From the NCBI GenBank assembly GCA_037951105.1, contig JBAMJV010003226.1:1-64000 (forward strand): a stretch of 64,000 bases of DNA. The letters run 5' to 3'. The notes beneath the pieces were generated by a model that saw only the letters and a program-made list of their open reading frames with translations, had not been told where the DNA came from and did not search any database. Position 1 is the first letter of the stretch. Every line of letters begins with the position of its first letter. Shown piece after piece: positions 46,901-54,345 of this stretch. The DNA is from Echinarachnius parma (taxonomy: Eukaryota; Echinodermata; Echinoidea; Clypeasteroida; Echinarachniidae). A program made the position numbers and the translations under genes.

Positions 46901-49900
46901 TTTCAATGTGTCTAACATCAATTATATCATCTTCTTAGAAAGTTCTGAAATCGCATGGGCATTATTAAAAATGGGAAAGGTGTCGGGTCAAATAAAAGAG
47001 AGGGGTGCCAAGGTAGAGGGTAGAGGAGGGAGAGAAGTAGTGAGAGAGGCAGGAAAGGAAGGGGAAAGATGGAGAGTTTGTGAGAGAAGGTGAGTGAAAT
47101 GGGGAGAGGGGAAAGAAAAGAGAAGGGCCGGAGAAGCGGAGTCCTGATGGGAGAAAGGGGGAGACGAGCAAGGGAGAGGAGGAGAGGGGAGATGGAGGGA
47201 AAGAGTGGGAGTAGAATGTGACAATGGGAGCATATATTCGAATGAGGAATGTTACGATATAATGCAGAATTCCAAAAATTACTTAGATTTGTTGTACCTA
47301 AAAGAATTATGATTGTTTATACGATCCTCCGGTATATTTACATGATGAGCCTCTGGAATAAAAATCCGTCCGGATAAGTGAATTTTCCATTCGTGGGAAT
47401 ATTGGCAAATGTGTAATTACAGTGAAACGGCTACTGTACGAAAAAGAAATATTTTGAACGAAAAAAATGCTTTCGAAATATCCAATTTCCTGACCAACTT
47501 AATCAAAACGTTACATTTACTGTCCCCAATTTTTCTGCCAAGGTCGGTTTGCTGTCGGCAGTCCCACAAATTACCGTGGCAATATTCACCCTGTGCGGAG
47601 GAATTTTGGCCGACTTTCTGTTGTCAAGAAATCGTTTCAGCCTGACAGCGATTCGAAAGTTCATGTCAACCATAGGTATGATATTTCTGATAATCAATGA
47701 TTCGTAATTGTACATGCACAATTATAAAGTAAAAGCGATTTATATAATACAATTAATCCTACCACAACCAACACGATCCGATTCCGATCCGGCGAATAAT
47801 AGCGTATCTGGACTAAAAAAGAAGAAAAAAAGACCTGCGTGTTTAAAGGACAATGGAACACGGATTGTTTGCACAATAGACCACTGAATAGCATGAATAG
47901 TCTCTGAAAGTTTAGCACGATCGGTCAACAAAAAAGAAAACTATGGCTCTTTGTCTATACGGTGGTCAGGCTATTTGCTACATTTTTTTTGGGGGGGGGG
48001 AAATGATAATAAACTGAACTAAACTGAAATCAACTGACTGATTGTGGGAGGAGGGCACTGAATGATTGGGGTCACACCTTAAGTTATTTATTTACATACA
48101 GGTTTCCTTTATGTTATTGTTTCGACCATATTAATTTGTGGTACATTCCCCGTGTGCCCTCAACCCCCCCCCCCCCCCCCCATACCCCCTACTCCGATCG
48201 CTACGTCACTAATCACATGTCATTGTTAGATTTTTCTGAATGGTGTTAGTTCCGTAGAAAAAAAAATTGTTTACCAAGTAAAGAAGTGAAATTATCGTTG
48301 TTGAATTCACTCGAAATCGTTCCTGATAATGCTGTACATAATTCAACCATAAATATATTAATGATTAGGGAGACACTAACATAATTCGAGGAATATAAAA
48401 CGTATTGTGAATATAAATTTTGTTTGAATATTATTTAATTTTGACGACAATTGAACATCATCAGGAATCATCCTTTCGAGTGTGTTTATTGTCATTGCCG
48501 GCTATGCGGGCTGCAACGCTCCTGGCACTATCACCTGCATCTCGCTTGCTCTTGGTTTCTCCGGACTTGCCTACTCGGGAGCGACCCTCTCCATGATGGA
48601 GTTTGCCCCTCCCTACGCCGGAATAGTCGTGGCCATAGCCAACACGTTTGCAACGGTAGCCGGGTTTGCGGGGCCACTTGTTCTCAGTGTTTTCACTGAA
48701 AACCAAGTAAGAAACACTTTCTTATTTGTTTTTGTTTGCCGTAGAAAGAAAAAAACTTAAAGGGATCTAGTAACTTTGTTGAGATGTGCAAAAACTGATG
48801 AATGGTTGATGCAATGTATACTGTTGTTATCTCATATGTCCTCAGGGTATTGTGTGAAAATTTCAGGTCAAATGGACAATGTATGGCCAAGTAATGAGCG
48901 AAAATGCAAAGTGATATTGGGTGATATTCACCAACTCACTGCATTCACTTTGTACAGGGATGAAAATCTCGCCCGGAGATTTTCTTATCTAAATACTTCA
49001 ATCATACATATCTTTGTAATGAAAGGGAAATTTGAAAAACCGAAAGCTGTCCCATGATTTTATTGTTAATACGAATACAACAAGGTATAAAGGAACCGCT
49101 AGAATTACAATTTTATTTTGAGGATTTGGACAATGTTACTAAGTCCCTTTAAAGGGGTAGTACAGTTTTGGTAAGGCTGAACTTTAGTAACCAAACCTGG
49201 ACAGTAACATTATAAACTAATAGTTATAACTCCACCATGCTCGAAATGTATACAAAATTACAAAAGACTAAGTGAAAAGCAGCTTGAATGCACTCGCCGA
49301 GATAATGAGGCAAAATTTAAGAATTTATAATTAATTGACCGACCTGTACGTGTCATTTCCCTACGTACTGAGCTAAAACACCGATGGTTTAAATCGAAAT
49401 AACTAGGATAAATCAAATGTTCTATAGACAGAAAAGTGTTCATTAAACGACTAACATTCCAAAGTTCATATTATTATTGATTTCGTATCAACCTGTCACA
49501 GATAAAAAGGCGAATTTTAAGGTTAAAAAGAGGATACGAAAAGCAAAAATTGTCAACACAATTATATCGTAAAATAACTTATTATAAATACTTGCGTCTC
49601 GGTAAATTTTACATCATTGGAAAGGGTAAAGTCTTGTTTTTTATGAGAAATGATTCGCATATTCATTAATCTTTTAGAATAGTCAGGAGCTAGCAAAATA
49701 TCACACGGGATCAAAACATAACTCTGATTTCCGAAATTCCAGCTCTGTGATTGGCTCATTCAACTACTGACCACTGTTGCTGAGGTAACGGGCCCATAGC
49801 AACAGTCATTCGCACCTGACATTGCCCGCTTTATCACCATGCGGTCTTGGTTGAATAGCCCACAAGTCGCGCGTAATGTTGAATAAGCCAATCACAGAGC

Positions 49901-51598
49901 TGGAATTTGTAAATTCACAGTAATTTTTGAACATCTTGTGATATTTTGCTAGCTCCTGACTATTCTAAAAAATGAATGAATGTATGAATGGTGTAGTATC
50001 TGAGCCAATACTTTCTCTTTCCAATGATGTAAAAATTACCGAGATGCAAGCACATTTTATATAATGTTTTATAAGGTAAACATGAATCATTCAATTCTTG
50101 TTTTATTATCATATTTTAACCTTAAATTTCACCTTTTTATCTACGTTAGATTGAAGCGAAACAAATGATTGCATAAACTTTGGAATATAAGGCGAGGTAT
50201 CGACGCCTTTCTTTTCACGAAACACTTAATTTCTCTTAGTTTATGCGATTTGAAATATCGTTGTTCTTGCTCACTACTTTTTCATGGAAATCCAAGTCAT
50301 GCATATTTTGTTTATAAATGGGAAGCCTTGTCGATGCTCTGCGATCTCACTGAAAGCCCGTTATCATTAAAAAAAAGAGCCATTTAAACACAAGAGGGCG
50401 CTTTCTAAAAAGGCATTGGTTTCAACCATTTTACATACAAAATTATGCATGTGATGTTTTATTGAAATTATGATTAAATAGAGAGATCAACAACAACTAT
50501 TTAAAAAACGCTTTTGAAAATTTTTGAAAAAGTGCAAGCATTTTTTTTATTTTTTGAAAAAATCGTCTTATTATTTGGGCCCCAAATAATTATGAGATCA
50601 GATATATTTATTGATATTTCAGCCGTTTCTGGGTCGATTTTGACGAAATAAAGTTTATTCTGCCTTTAAAATTGCATGTTCTCTCGAATTTGACACTCAG
50701 TTTTTCACTAACTCACAAACAAATTGTGATGTGCAGCGCCCTCTCTACCAAAACTGAACTACCCCTTTAAAGGGATAGTTGAGTTTTGGTATAGAGGGCG
50801 CAACACAAAATAATTATTCGTGAGATAATGCAAAACTGAGTGTCAAATTTGAAAGAGCATAATATTTTAATGACAGAATAAACTTTATTTTATCAAAATC
50901 GGTTCAGAAATGGCTGAAATATCCATGAACATAACGATTTGTAATAAATGTGGGGCCGCACACTTATTAGAGAATTTTGAACCAGCCGTAATTTTTTTTT
51001 TTTTTAATGCTTCCTCTTTTCAAAAATGTACAAAAGAGGTTTTTTAATAGTTGTTGATTATGTCTCTATCGAATCATTATTTCAACAAAACATCACATGC
51101 ACAATATTTATTTGAAACGGTTGAAACCAATGAGTTTTGAGAGAGTGCCCTCTTCAGTTTTAACGGCTCTTTTTGAATGATAACAGGCTTTTTACCTAGT
51201 CATTTGTAATTTTGTATTCCTTTCGAGCATGGTGGAGTGATTACTATTAGTTTGTAATGTAATGGTGCAGGTTTTGGTTACTAAAATTCAGTTTGAAAAA
51301 AAAATGTACTCTCTTTACCAAAACTCAACTATCCCTTTAAGTCAGTAAATTTAAATATTTCGGTTAAAACCACTGAAATGGAATTGCTGCAACACGGAAC
51401 CCACTTTATTGCATCTCGGTTATGCGTGATTGATTCCCAATATTATTATCTTGATGGAATAAACGTTTGAAAACACATCTAAAATATCTTATGAAATTAA
51501 GGGAAATAAAAAACAAAATTGGTATGCAGTGCCCACTGTACGTGTTCGTCACTGAAGTGGTTAACCCGGGCGTATAGAACGATATTATCATTATCATT

Positions 51599-51638
<40 letters not shown>

Positions 51639-52990
51639 TTCTAAATATGAGCATGGGCAGAGAACAACGGTCGTCGTCGGAAATCAAATTCGTTACCTCC
51701 TGATTTCAAGACCAGTACAAAACCACCGAGCCGCAAAGATCCTTGTATGTTAGTACTTCCCTTGAAGCCATTTGCAATACTCGTAATATACACTACTCAC
51801 AAAAAGTAAGTACCCCCCTAGCATTTTTTCATATATCTCAAAAAGTATTTCACCGATTTTGATCATTCAAACGGTAATGGATGCGCAATTTTCTTACGCA
51901 CAGTGTGAATGGTAAATGGTTGCCATAGCATTACGTTTTCATCATCAAAAAAGGAATTTTCTAAAACAAAGTGCAAAAATAAAAATTGCACTTTCAGTTT
52001 TATGTGGCATAGTGGGTACATTTTGTACACGAGTAAGCTTTTGAAAACTGGTTCCACTGTGAACAATGCAGCAGTAGTACTGCATTACATAACAGATTAG
52101 TGAATTAGGCCAACTCCAATAAAGATGAAAACAGGACATGACTTCGGCCATTCTAATCCCCAACAATTTCATATTGAAAGGCCTATTGTTTTAGAAAAAT
52201 GCACTGTTGTGTCACTAAGAACAATGCAGCAGTAGTAGTGGATTACATAATAGATTTGTGTGTCGGGTAATCTTCAATAAAGATGTTTACTCGTATGCAA
52301 AATGTACCCACTATGCCAAATAAAACTGAAAGCGCAACTTTTTTTTTGCCACTTTGTTTGAGAAAATTCATTTTTTGATGATGAAAACGTAATGCTATGG
52401 CAACTATTTACCACTCACATTGTGCGTAAGAAAATTGCGCATCCATTACCGTTTGAATGATCAAAATCGGTGAAATACTTTTTGAGATATATGAAAAAAT
52501 GCTAGGGGGGTACTTACTTGTTGTGAGTAGTGTATACTAATAAAGAGCATTACATGACTCTATAGCATAAGGATTATCCCTCGCACTTTCCTAATAACAT
52601 TTCAAAGAATAGTGCGAGGGATCATATATTAGTGATGCAGTTTCACGTATAAAGTAAATTCAAACACCTTGAAACTGACCAGAAAATTACTAAATGAATA
52701 TGAGCAATGAAAAGTGTGATTCGCCGAAATCGAACACCAGAAAACTTACTTTAACTTTCTCTTCTCAGGCTGACATGCGAGGCTGGCGACATTTCTTCTG
52801 GCTGTCCTTCGCAATCACCATCATTCCCTTGGCCATCTTCTTGATCTTCGGCACCTCGGAGGTTCAAGAGTGGGCCAAACACGTCGAAGACGAAGATGAC
52901 ATCGACGATGAAATCGCAGACTCAACGACTGGAGTTACCGAGAAAGAAGATAAGATGGAGAATGGCATCATGAACAATGGCTATAGTTAA
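28887..52990 (+). CDS. SLC17A5-like: SLC17 sialin-like transporter, gene 2 (complete)
   Basis: Exons: 28887-28992 (or duplicate 30162-30267), 35584-35804, 37030-37272, 40837-40924, 43239-43334, 45417-45541, 46427-46579, 47543-47675, 48465-48706, 52769-52990. Joined length is 1629 bases, 542 residues plus stop, normal for SLC17. Residues 26-31 (ELKPLL) form an acidic dileucine motif at the position of the lysosomal sorting signal DRTPLL of sialin. Helix 1 ends before R64-V-N-I-S-V-A; its Arg corresponds to sialin Arg39. Further marks are W204-APPLERS, APPYAGIV (436-443), NTFAT and EVQEWA (500-505). The helix 4 position that is His in sialin PAMHAM is Tyr198. The C-tail 506-542 is acidic. A lysosomal or vesicular anion transporter is likely; substrate unknown. 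Confidence 0.92.
30162..30267 (+). CDS. gene 2 exon 1b (duplicate first exon)
   Basis: This is a second intact copy of exon 1 with the same ATG, length and phase 1 GTGAGT donor. It differs by Gly10 to Asp and Gly35 to Glu. Either copy could splice to exon 2 at 35584. Copy b is nearer, but a minus-strand LINE and MITE remains lie between. Confidence 0.85.
30624..31423. mobile_element. TIR element TGTGACCTTACACCACAAAA
   Basis: The left end TGTGACCTTACACCACAAAA (30624) and right end TTTTGTGGTGTAAGGTCACA (to 31423) are exact inverted copies of 20 bp. It splits the LINE endonuclease and itself carries a nested MITE C. A fragment of the same terminus is at about 45749-45762 (GTGTAAGGTCACAT). Non-coding. 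Confidence 0.85.
30802..31190. mobile_element. TTAA MITE family C, nested
   Basis: Left part TAAGGGATCTAGTAACTTTG and right end ACTAAGTCCCTTTAA match the complete copy at 48757-49152. It lies inside the TGTGACC element, giving three levels of nesting (LINE, TIR element, MITE). Confidence 0.85.
31906..32495. other. gene 2 intron 1, repeat-derived or unrecognised
   Basis: The first 150 bp probably continue the decayed LINE 5' region. A run of 18 A lies at about 32169-32186. No gene is seen. Confidence 0.5.
32496..33705. mobile_element. TTAA MITE family B with nested MITE D
   Basis: Left part (AAGGTATCGTTGAGTATTGG) and right end (CCAATACTCAACTATCCC, TTTAA) match the uninterrupted copy at 22125-22682. 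The insertion point lies within GGGGGATATTTAGACATTTT of the gene 1 copy. Confidence 0.88.
32706..33364. mobile_element. TTAA MITE family D, complete and nested
   Basis: The left end TTAAAGTGGCCAGGAAAACT matches the inverted right end (GTTTGCAGGGCCCCTTTTAG). Arms extend over 200 bp (GTTCATCTCTACTAGTGTAC against its complement). Flanking TTAA/TTAG suggest a TTAA-like target. The family relative is at 3165-3699. Confidence 0.85.
33706..34206. other. gene 2 intron 1, unrecognised
   Basis: Contains a GC-rich patch at 33735-33800 (GCAGTTAGCGCTGCCCAGAC) and sequence collinear with 54880-54985 upstream of gene 3 (AGTCGCCTGTAAACACT). No coding or RNA gene supported. Confidence 0.5.
34207..35510. mobile_element. 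foldback element F of gene 2
   Basis: The left arm starts TTAAAGGGGGCCACCACAC (34222) and the right arm ends near 35510 (ACAACGGTACCGAAACACG), with the terminal GTGGTGGTCCC lost. The centre holds an ATC microsatellite (34920-34990). It is the counterpart of the elements in genes 1 and 3. Confidence 0.75.
35584..35804 (+). CDS. gene 2 exon 2
   Basis: Acceptor ATTCTAG at 35583, donor GTAAGT at 35805; 221 bp as in the other copies. It encodes GPPGIWRSARL, helix 1, ASRVNISVAMTAM and a loop with NSS, NMS and NGT sequons. Confidence 0.92.
36051..36611. mobile_element. TTAA MITE family A
   Basis: Ends TTAAAGGGGTAGTACAGTTT and AAAACTGAACTACCCCTTTAA (36591-36611). Gene 1 intron 2 is empty at this site. 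Shared interior includes AGTTATAACTCCACCATGCTC and GCAGCGCCCTCT. Confidence 0.9.
37030..37272 (+). CDS. gene 2 exon 3
   Basis: Acceptor CACTAAG at 37029, donor GTGAGC at 37273; 81 codons in phase 0. It reads EGEFPWDTHTQELILAAFYY, QIPIGILVDAVPRACPWVI and RIIAGFAE. Confidence 0.93.
37451..37738. mobile_element. single arm of foldback element F
   Basis: Begins TTAAAGGGGACCACCAGGCA and follows the arm sequence through GTTTGGAGACAATAGAATCC. No matching inverted arm is found nearby. Gene 1 lacks it at the corresponding position (AGCTAACTAAGTTACAAGAG near 8790). Confidence 0.7.
37959..38511. mobile_element. TTAA MITE family A (ancestral copy)
   Basis: Ends TTAAAGGGATCGTTCAGTTT and CGAAACTATCCCTTTA. 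Flanks match the split copy of gene 1 (8928-10662), so insertion preceded the gene duplication. Confidence 0.88.
38743..39189 (+). pseudogene. Tc1-like transposase N-terminus, left arm
   Basis: A 148-codon ORF with LLHQEGVSTSNVHYFVGPSQ, VLRCHREKGQFKPRLSLGR and TTRIDYRKLL. This resembles the helix-turn-helix and GRP-like linker of Tc1 transposases. The DDE core is absent. Confidence 0.75.
39554..40000 (-). pseudogene. Tc1-like transposase N-terminus, right arm
   Basis: This is the inverted partner of the left-arm ORF, the same 148-codon length with about 20 substitutions (for example GHFSKLAVRF for GNFSKLAVRF). Both frames remain open despite the divergence. No catalytic domain follows. Confidence 0.75.
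40837..40924 (+). CDS. gene 2 exon 4
   Basis: Acceptor TTATCGCAG, donor GTAAGT; 88 bp. It encodes SGSYPSIYSLMSRWAPPLER then STLLAIVYM, with the family-typical Leu in WAPPLERS. Confidence 0.93.
40925..41209. other. gene 2 intron 4, left part
   Basis: Collinear with gene 1 11395-11570 up to the place where the gene 1 LINE is inserted (GTTAGCTTTTGGTGACTTCA near 41083). No gene. Confidence 0.6.
41210..41574. mobile_element. TTAA MITE family C
   Basis: Left end TTAAGGGACTTAGTAGCATTG and right end AAGTTACTAAATCCCTTTA. Interior has GGTTTCGGTTTTTCAAATTTC in common with other family members. Confidence 0.82.
41640..41950 (+). pseudogene. LINE ORF2 C-terminal fragment
   Basis: After a run of C (41670-41685), the frame reads SITRQYHPNKLKHIPTRTQL, YQNSYFPRTVTAWNALPNNV and stops at 41859. 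The Y-N-S-F/Y-P-R-T-V-x-x-W-N-x-L-P pattern is common at the end of non-LTR ORF2. A GAAGTAGAAGAAGAAG tail follows at 41930-41943. Confidence 0.75.
41951..42777. other. gene 2 intron 4, unrecognised
   Basis: AT-rich. The part at 42520-42720 matches gene 1 at 13330-13530 (GCGAACTAGCGTATA, CGAACGGGCGGT, CCCAATATCAGCGGCATGCA). No gene is seen. Confidence 0.55.
42778..43170. mobile_element. TTAA MITE family C (ancestral copy)
   Basis: Ends TTAAAGGGATTAAGTAACAA and AATTACTAGATCCCTTTAA. It is the uninterrupted counterpart of the gene 1 MITE split by an L2-like LINE. Confidence 0.88.
43239..43334 (+). CDS. gene 2 exon 5
   Basis: Acceptor ATTTGTAG at 43238, donor GTAAAT at 43335; 96 bp. It encodes PSIGQVIAPPISGLLSESDV and LGGWPSTFYLFG. 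Confidence 0.93.
43430..44278 (-). pseudogene. RTE-like LINE, 3' part of reverse transcriptase
   Basis: Minus strand, 5'-truncated at 44278. Frames read WFDVTTGVRQGRLLSPS, MRVNNIRYADDTTLVE (near 44150), FVFLGSIV, then YGAESWTLRKSVRRKLEVFE, MRCLRTILGV and RLKWFWHVV. These C-terminal motifs are typical of RTE/BovB elements. A frameshift near 43790 and loss of the 5' half make it inactive. Gene 1 lacks it at the same intron site (near 14800). Confidence 0.88.
44281..44632 (-). mobile_element. tRNA-headed SINE with L2-like tail
   Basis: On the minus strand the 5' head has an A-box-like TTGGTAGAGCGCGCGCTC and a B-box GAGTTCGAACCCC (near 44560-44575). A body follows, then CGTGTAAAGCGCTATGATCC and an ATT tail at 44283-44297. 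This is the layout of a SINE mobilised by an L2-type LINE. Its tail abuts the truncated RTE fragment, so the two may form one insertion block of about 1.2 kb relative to gene 1. Confidence 0.8.
45093..45165 (+). repeat. tRNA-like sequence (SINE head or pseudo-tRNA)
   Basis: A-box TAGCTCAGTCGG (45100-45111) and perfect B-box GGTTCGAATCC (45145-45155) are present. The D stem (GCTC/GAGC) pairs, and the CCGG/CCGG anticodon stem carries a loop with AGC, an alanine-like anticodon. The acceptor ends do not pair and the T stem is only partial, so a working tRNA is unlikely. Confidence 0.55.
45417..45541 (+). CDS. gene 2 exon 6, with GC donor
   Basis: Acceptor TATACAAG at 45416; 125 bp ending AAAAAG. 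It encodes TLGLVWFVFWILLVYDSPLS and ISEKEREYIATELHLRKK. The donor is GCAAGT (45542-45547), identical to gene 1. Confidence 0.92.
45542..46426. other. gene 2 intron 6 (GC-AG)
   Basis: AT-rich. It contains a fragment GTGTAAGGTCACATTAATAA (45749) of the TGTGACC element terminus. Otherwise nothing recognisable. Confidence 0.6.
46427..46579 (+). CDS. gene 2 exon 7
   Basis: Acceptor GCATTTTAG at 46426, donor GTAAAC at 46580; 51 codons. It encodes KRKEYPWSHILTSMPLYAVA, DFAINWIFYVIMTNLPIFL and KEVLRFDLSE. Asn in NWIFY matches the sialin NWTFY motif, whereas gene 1 has Leu. Confidence 0.93.
46580..47542. other. gene 2 intron 7 with polypurine tract
   Basis: The GA-rich tract at about 46985-47215 is conserved with gene 1. 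ORFs through it are compositional artefacts. No gene. Confidence 0.6.
47543..47675 (+). CDS. gene 2 exon 8
   Basis: Acceptor CTGCCAAG at 47542, donor GTATGA at 47676. It encodes VGLLSAVPQITVAIFTLCGG, ILADFLLSR and TAIRKFMSTIG. Confidence 0.93.
47676..48464. other. gene 2 intron 8
   Basis: Lacks the 1.9-kb block and G-rich minisatellite of gene 1. It contains an AATAAACTGAACTAAACTGA stretch (near 48010, also at 20130 in gene 1), which looks like a LINE tail, and a C run at 48163-48180. No gene. Confidence 0.6.
48465..48706 (+). CDS. gene 2 exon 9
   Basis: Acceptor CATCAG at 48464, donor GTAAGA at 48707. It encodes GYAGCNAPGTITCISLALGF, SMMEFAPPYAGIVVAIANTF and ATVAGFAGP. Confidence 0.94.
48757..49152. 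mobile_element. TTAA MITE family C, first of a three-element stack
   Basis: TTAA at 48757-48760 and 49149-49152; ends AGGGATCTAGTAACTTTG and TGTTACTAAGTCCCT. The gene 1 counterpart is a single TTAA (20878-20881) in AACTTAAGTCAG. Confidence 0.92.
49149..50770. mobile_element. TTAA MITE family A, second of stack, split
   Basis: TTAA at 49149-49152 and 50767-50770. The left part (AGGGGTAGTACAGTTTTGG) runs to about 49277 and the right part from about 50351 (AAAGCCCGTTATCATT) to CAAAACTGAACTACCCCT. It is nearly identical to the copy at 36051-36611. A foldback element is nested inside. Confidence 0.9.
49278..50350. mobile_element. 1.07-kb nested foldback element
   Basis: Inverted blocks occur in order: GTCAGGAGCTAGCAAAATAT (49681) against its complement near 49945-49965, CCAGCTCTGTGATTGGCT (49739) against AAGCCAATCACAGAGCTGG (49886), and CTTGCGTCTCGGTAAATTTT (49590) against TTACCGAGATGCAAGC (50036). 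No ORF of note. Ends are inferred from the interrupted MITE. Confidence 0.75.
50767..51340. mobile_element. TTAA MITE family A, third of stack, complete
   Basis: TTAA at 50767-50770 and 51337-51340; ends AGGGATAGTTGAGTTTTGG and CCAAAACTCAACTATCCCT, inverted repeats. It shares its left TTAA with the previous MITE. Confidence 0.93.
51341..51788. other. gene 2 intron 9 between MITEs
   Basis: Collinear with gene 1 20882-21330, including the ATT microsatellite (51580-51640). No gene. Confidence 0.65.
51791..52532. mobile_element. mariner-type MITE, long terminal repeats
   Basis: Ends CACTACTCACAAAAAGTAAG and its complement, flanked by TA. The arms continue inverted for over 200 bp (GATCATTCAAACGGTAATGG against its complement, GTGGCATAGTGGGTACATTT against AAATGTACCCACTATGCC). 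Gene 1 lacks it near 21328. Non-coding. Confidence 0.9.
52576..52622 (+). other. conserved hairpin in last intron of gene 2
   Basis: Stem ATCCCTCGCAC/GTGCGAGGGAT, the same as in gene 1 (21362-21408). The 85 bp just before exon 10 are also identical in both genes. Confidence 0.6.
52769..52990 (+). CDS. gene 2 exon 10
   Basis: Acceptor TTCTCAG at 52768; 73 codons plus TAA. As in gene 1, but the stop codon of gene 1 is replaced by Tyr-Ser, giving the end NNGYS. Helix 12 has LSFAITIIP. Confidence 0.94.
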   Translation, partial: ADMRGWRHFFWLSFAITIIPLAIFLIFGTSEVQEWAKHVEDEDDIDDEIADSTTGVTEKEDKMENGIMNNGYS

Positions 52991-53348
52991 AGTTTGGGAA
53001 ACTGCTACTTGAGCATGTTGAAGAAGGTGGCACTTGCGGCCTTTATATTATATAATAACAATAATATGCAGGGCCTTAATCAATTCGATACATCTTAGGT
53101 GTGTTAAGCTATGATTAGGTATACATAATCTTCTGAACCGAAGATGTGATCCATTTGATAAATTAACTGACATACTACCAAATGGTTATGCCCATGGGCA
53201 TAGTTTCACACATTTTTCTAAGGCCTGGGGGGGGGGGGGGGGGTTGGGTCTTTTGCCCGACTCATTATCCTTCCCGCCTTTTGACGTGACAAGCAGAACA
53301 AAAGAGGAATGTATTGTGTTGTATTAAATGCGCAAGTTACGTAAAGAT
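52991..53348. other. gene 2 3' flank
   Basis: Collinear with the gene 1 3' flank, with a 17-base G run at 53228-53244. It contains the empty TTTAATCGAC site of the gene 1 MITE B at about 53351. No further gene before gene 3. Confidence 0.6.
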
Positions 53349-53729
53349 GTGTTTAATCGACAATTTTATGCAAATTGTATGAAAATTGTATGCAACACCG
53401 TCTGGTCAATATAAATAAAATAAAACAACAGAACAACACAATAATTATCCAAACAATAGAAAGCAAATTGAATTGTTGTATTATTAATCAAAATGGTCTA
53501 AATAATATATGTAGCGAAAAAGAATGTTTAATTATTAAAACAAAATGTATGATCTATATGGTTAAAAGTGTGAATATTATGACCTTATATGCATAAATTA
53601 CCATAAACATGTAAATGAGTGAATTAAAAAAAAAATGAAATTACCATCGTATTCTATACACTTTACTTGACATGCGTGACAATTTTCGCGGCGATCGGGC
53701 GTTTCACGGCCGAGATCATAAGGGGGACC

Positions 53730-53772
53730 ATAATGCCCCCCCTCCCCCCCCCCCCCTCCCCCCCCCCCCAAA
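53730..53772 (+). repeat. C-rich tract upstream of gene 3
   Basis: C runs of up to 13, broken by T, are found here. They correspond to the C tracts at 28418 and 29683 upstream of the duplicated first exons of gene 2. Confidence 0.85.
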
Positions 53773-53814
53773 CCTCCCGGCCGTTGGAATGCCAGAAATA
53801 GCATGGCCTTTTAG

Positions 53815-54239
53815 GGTCAAGACGATTATGACCAAGCGTGTTTATGTAGTCTTTGGTACCAAATATATGTTGGCATGATCGTACGGAAATGTACCGAGTA
53901 CGCAAAATGTTGTTTACTTTAGCAATGTTAGAGATGATTTTGAAGCGTGTATAGGGTTGTGGTACGTATATTACCAGGATCAAAGCAAAATATTTAGAAA
54001 AAATGAAGGTGCATTGCAACATTGGCATGCTGAAGATACAAGCTTTAATTCGGTACAAATGTACTTAACGCTTGGTAATTGATAAGTTTGGACTAGATAC
54101 TGGTAGTTGGTCTTTTTTAAACAATCAGAGCACAAACTACAGCGAGTTGTAAATTATCCGTGTCATCACGTCCCGTCTTTATCTATATATTTTTGCAACT
54201 CTACTTAATTAGATTTTCACATCGATACTAATATATGAA
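53815..54239 (+). promoter_or_regulatory. conserved upstream block of gene 3
   Basis: Homologous to the 400 bp before exons 1a and 1b of gene 2, including GATCGTACGGAAATGTACC, TTGCAACATTGGCATGCTG and TCATCACGTCCCGT. A probable promoter plus 5' leader. Confidence 0.5.
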
Positions 54240-54345
54240 ATGGCCTTCGGATTAGGAAAACCGCGCAATCGAGCGGAAAAGGAAAATGGTGCAAAGGTGA
54301 AGGAACAACATGACGAATTGAAGGCACTACTACAAACTTCAGGAG
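54240..54345 (+). CDS. gene 3 exon 1
   Basis: ATG at 54240; 35 codons plus one base (MAFGLGKPRNRAEKEN, later DELKALLQTSG), donor GTTAGT. The upstream context and the MITE C start after the donor match gene 2. Confidence 0.85.
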
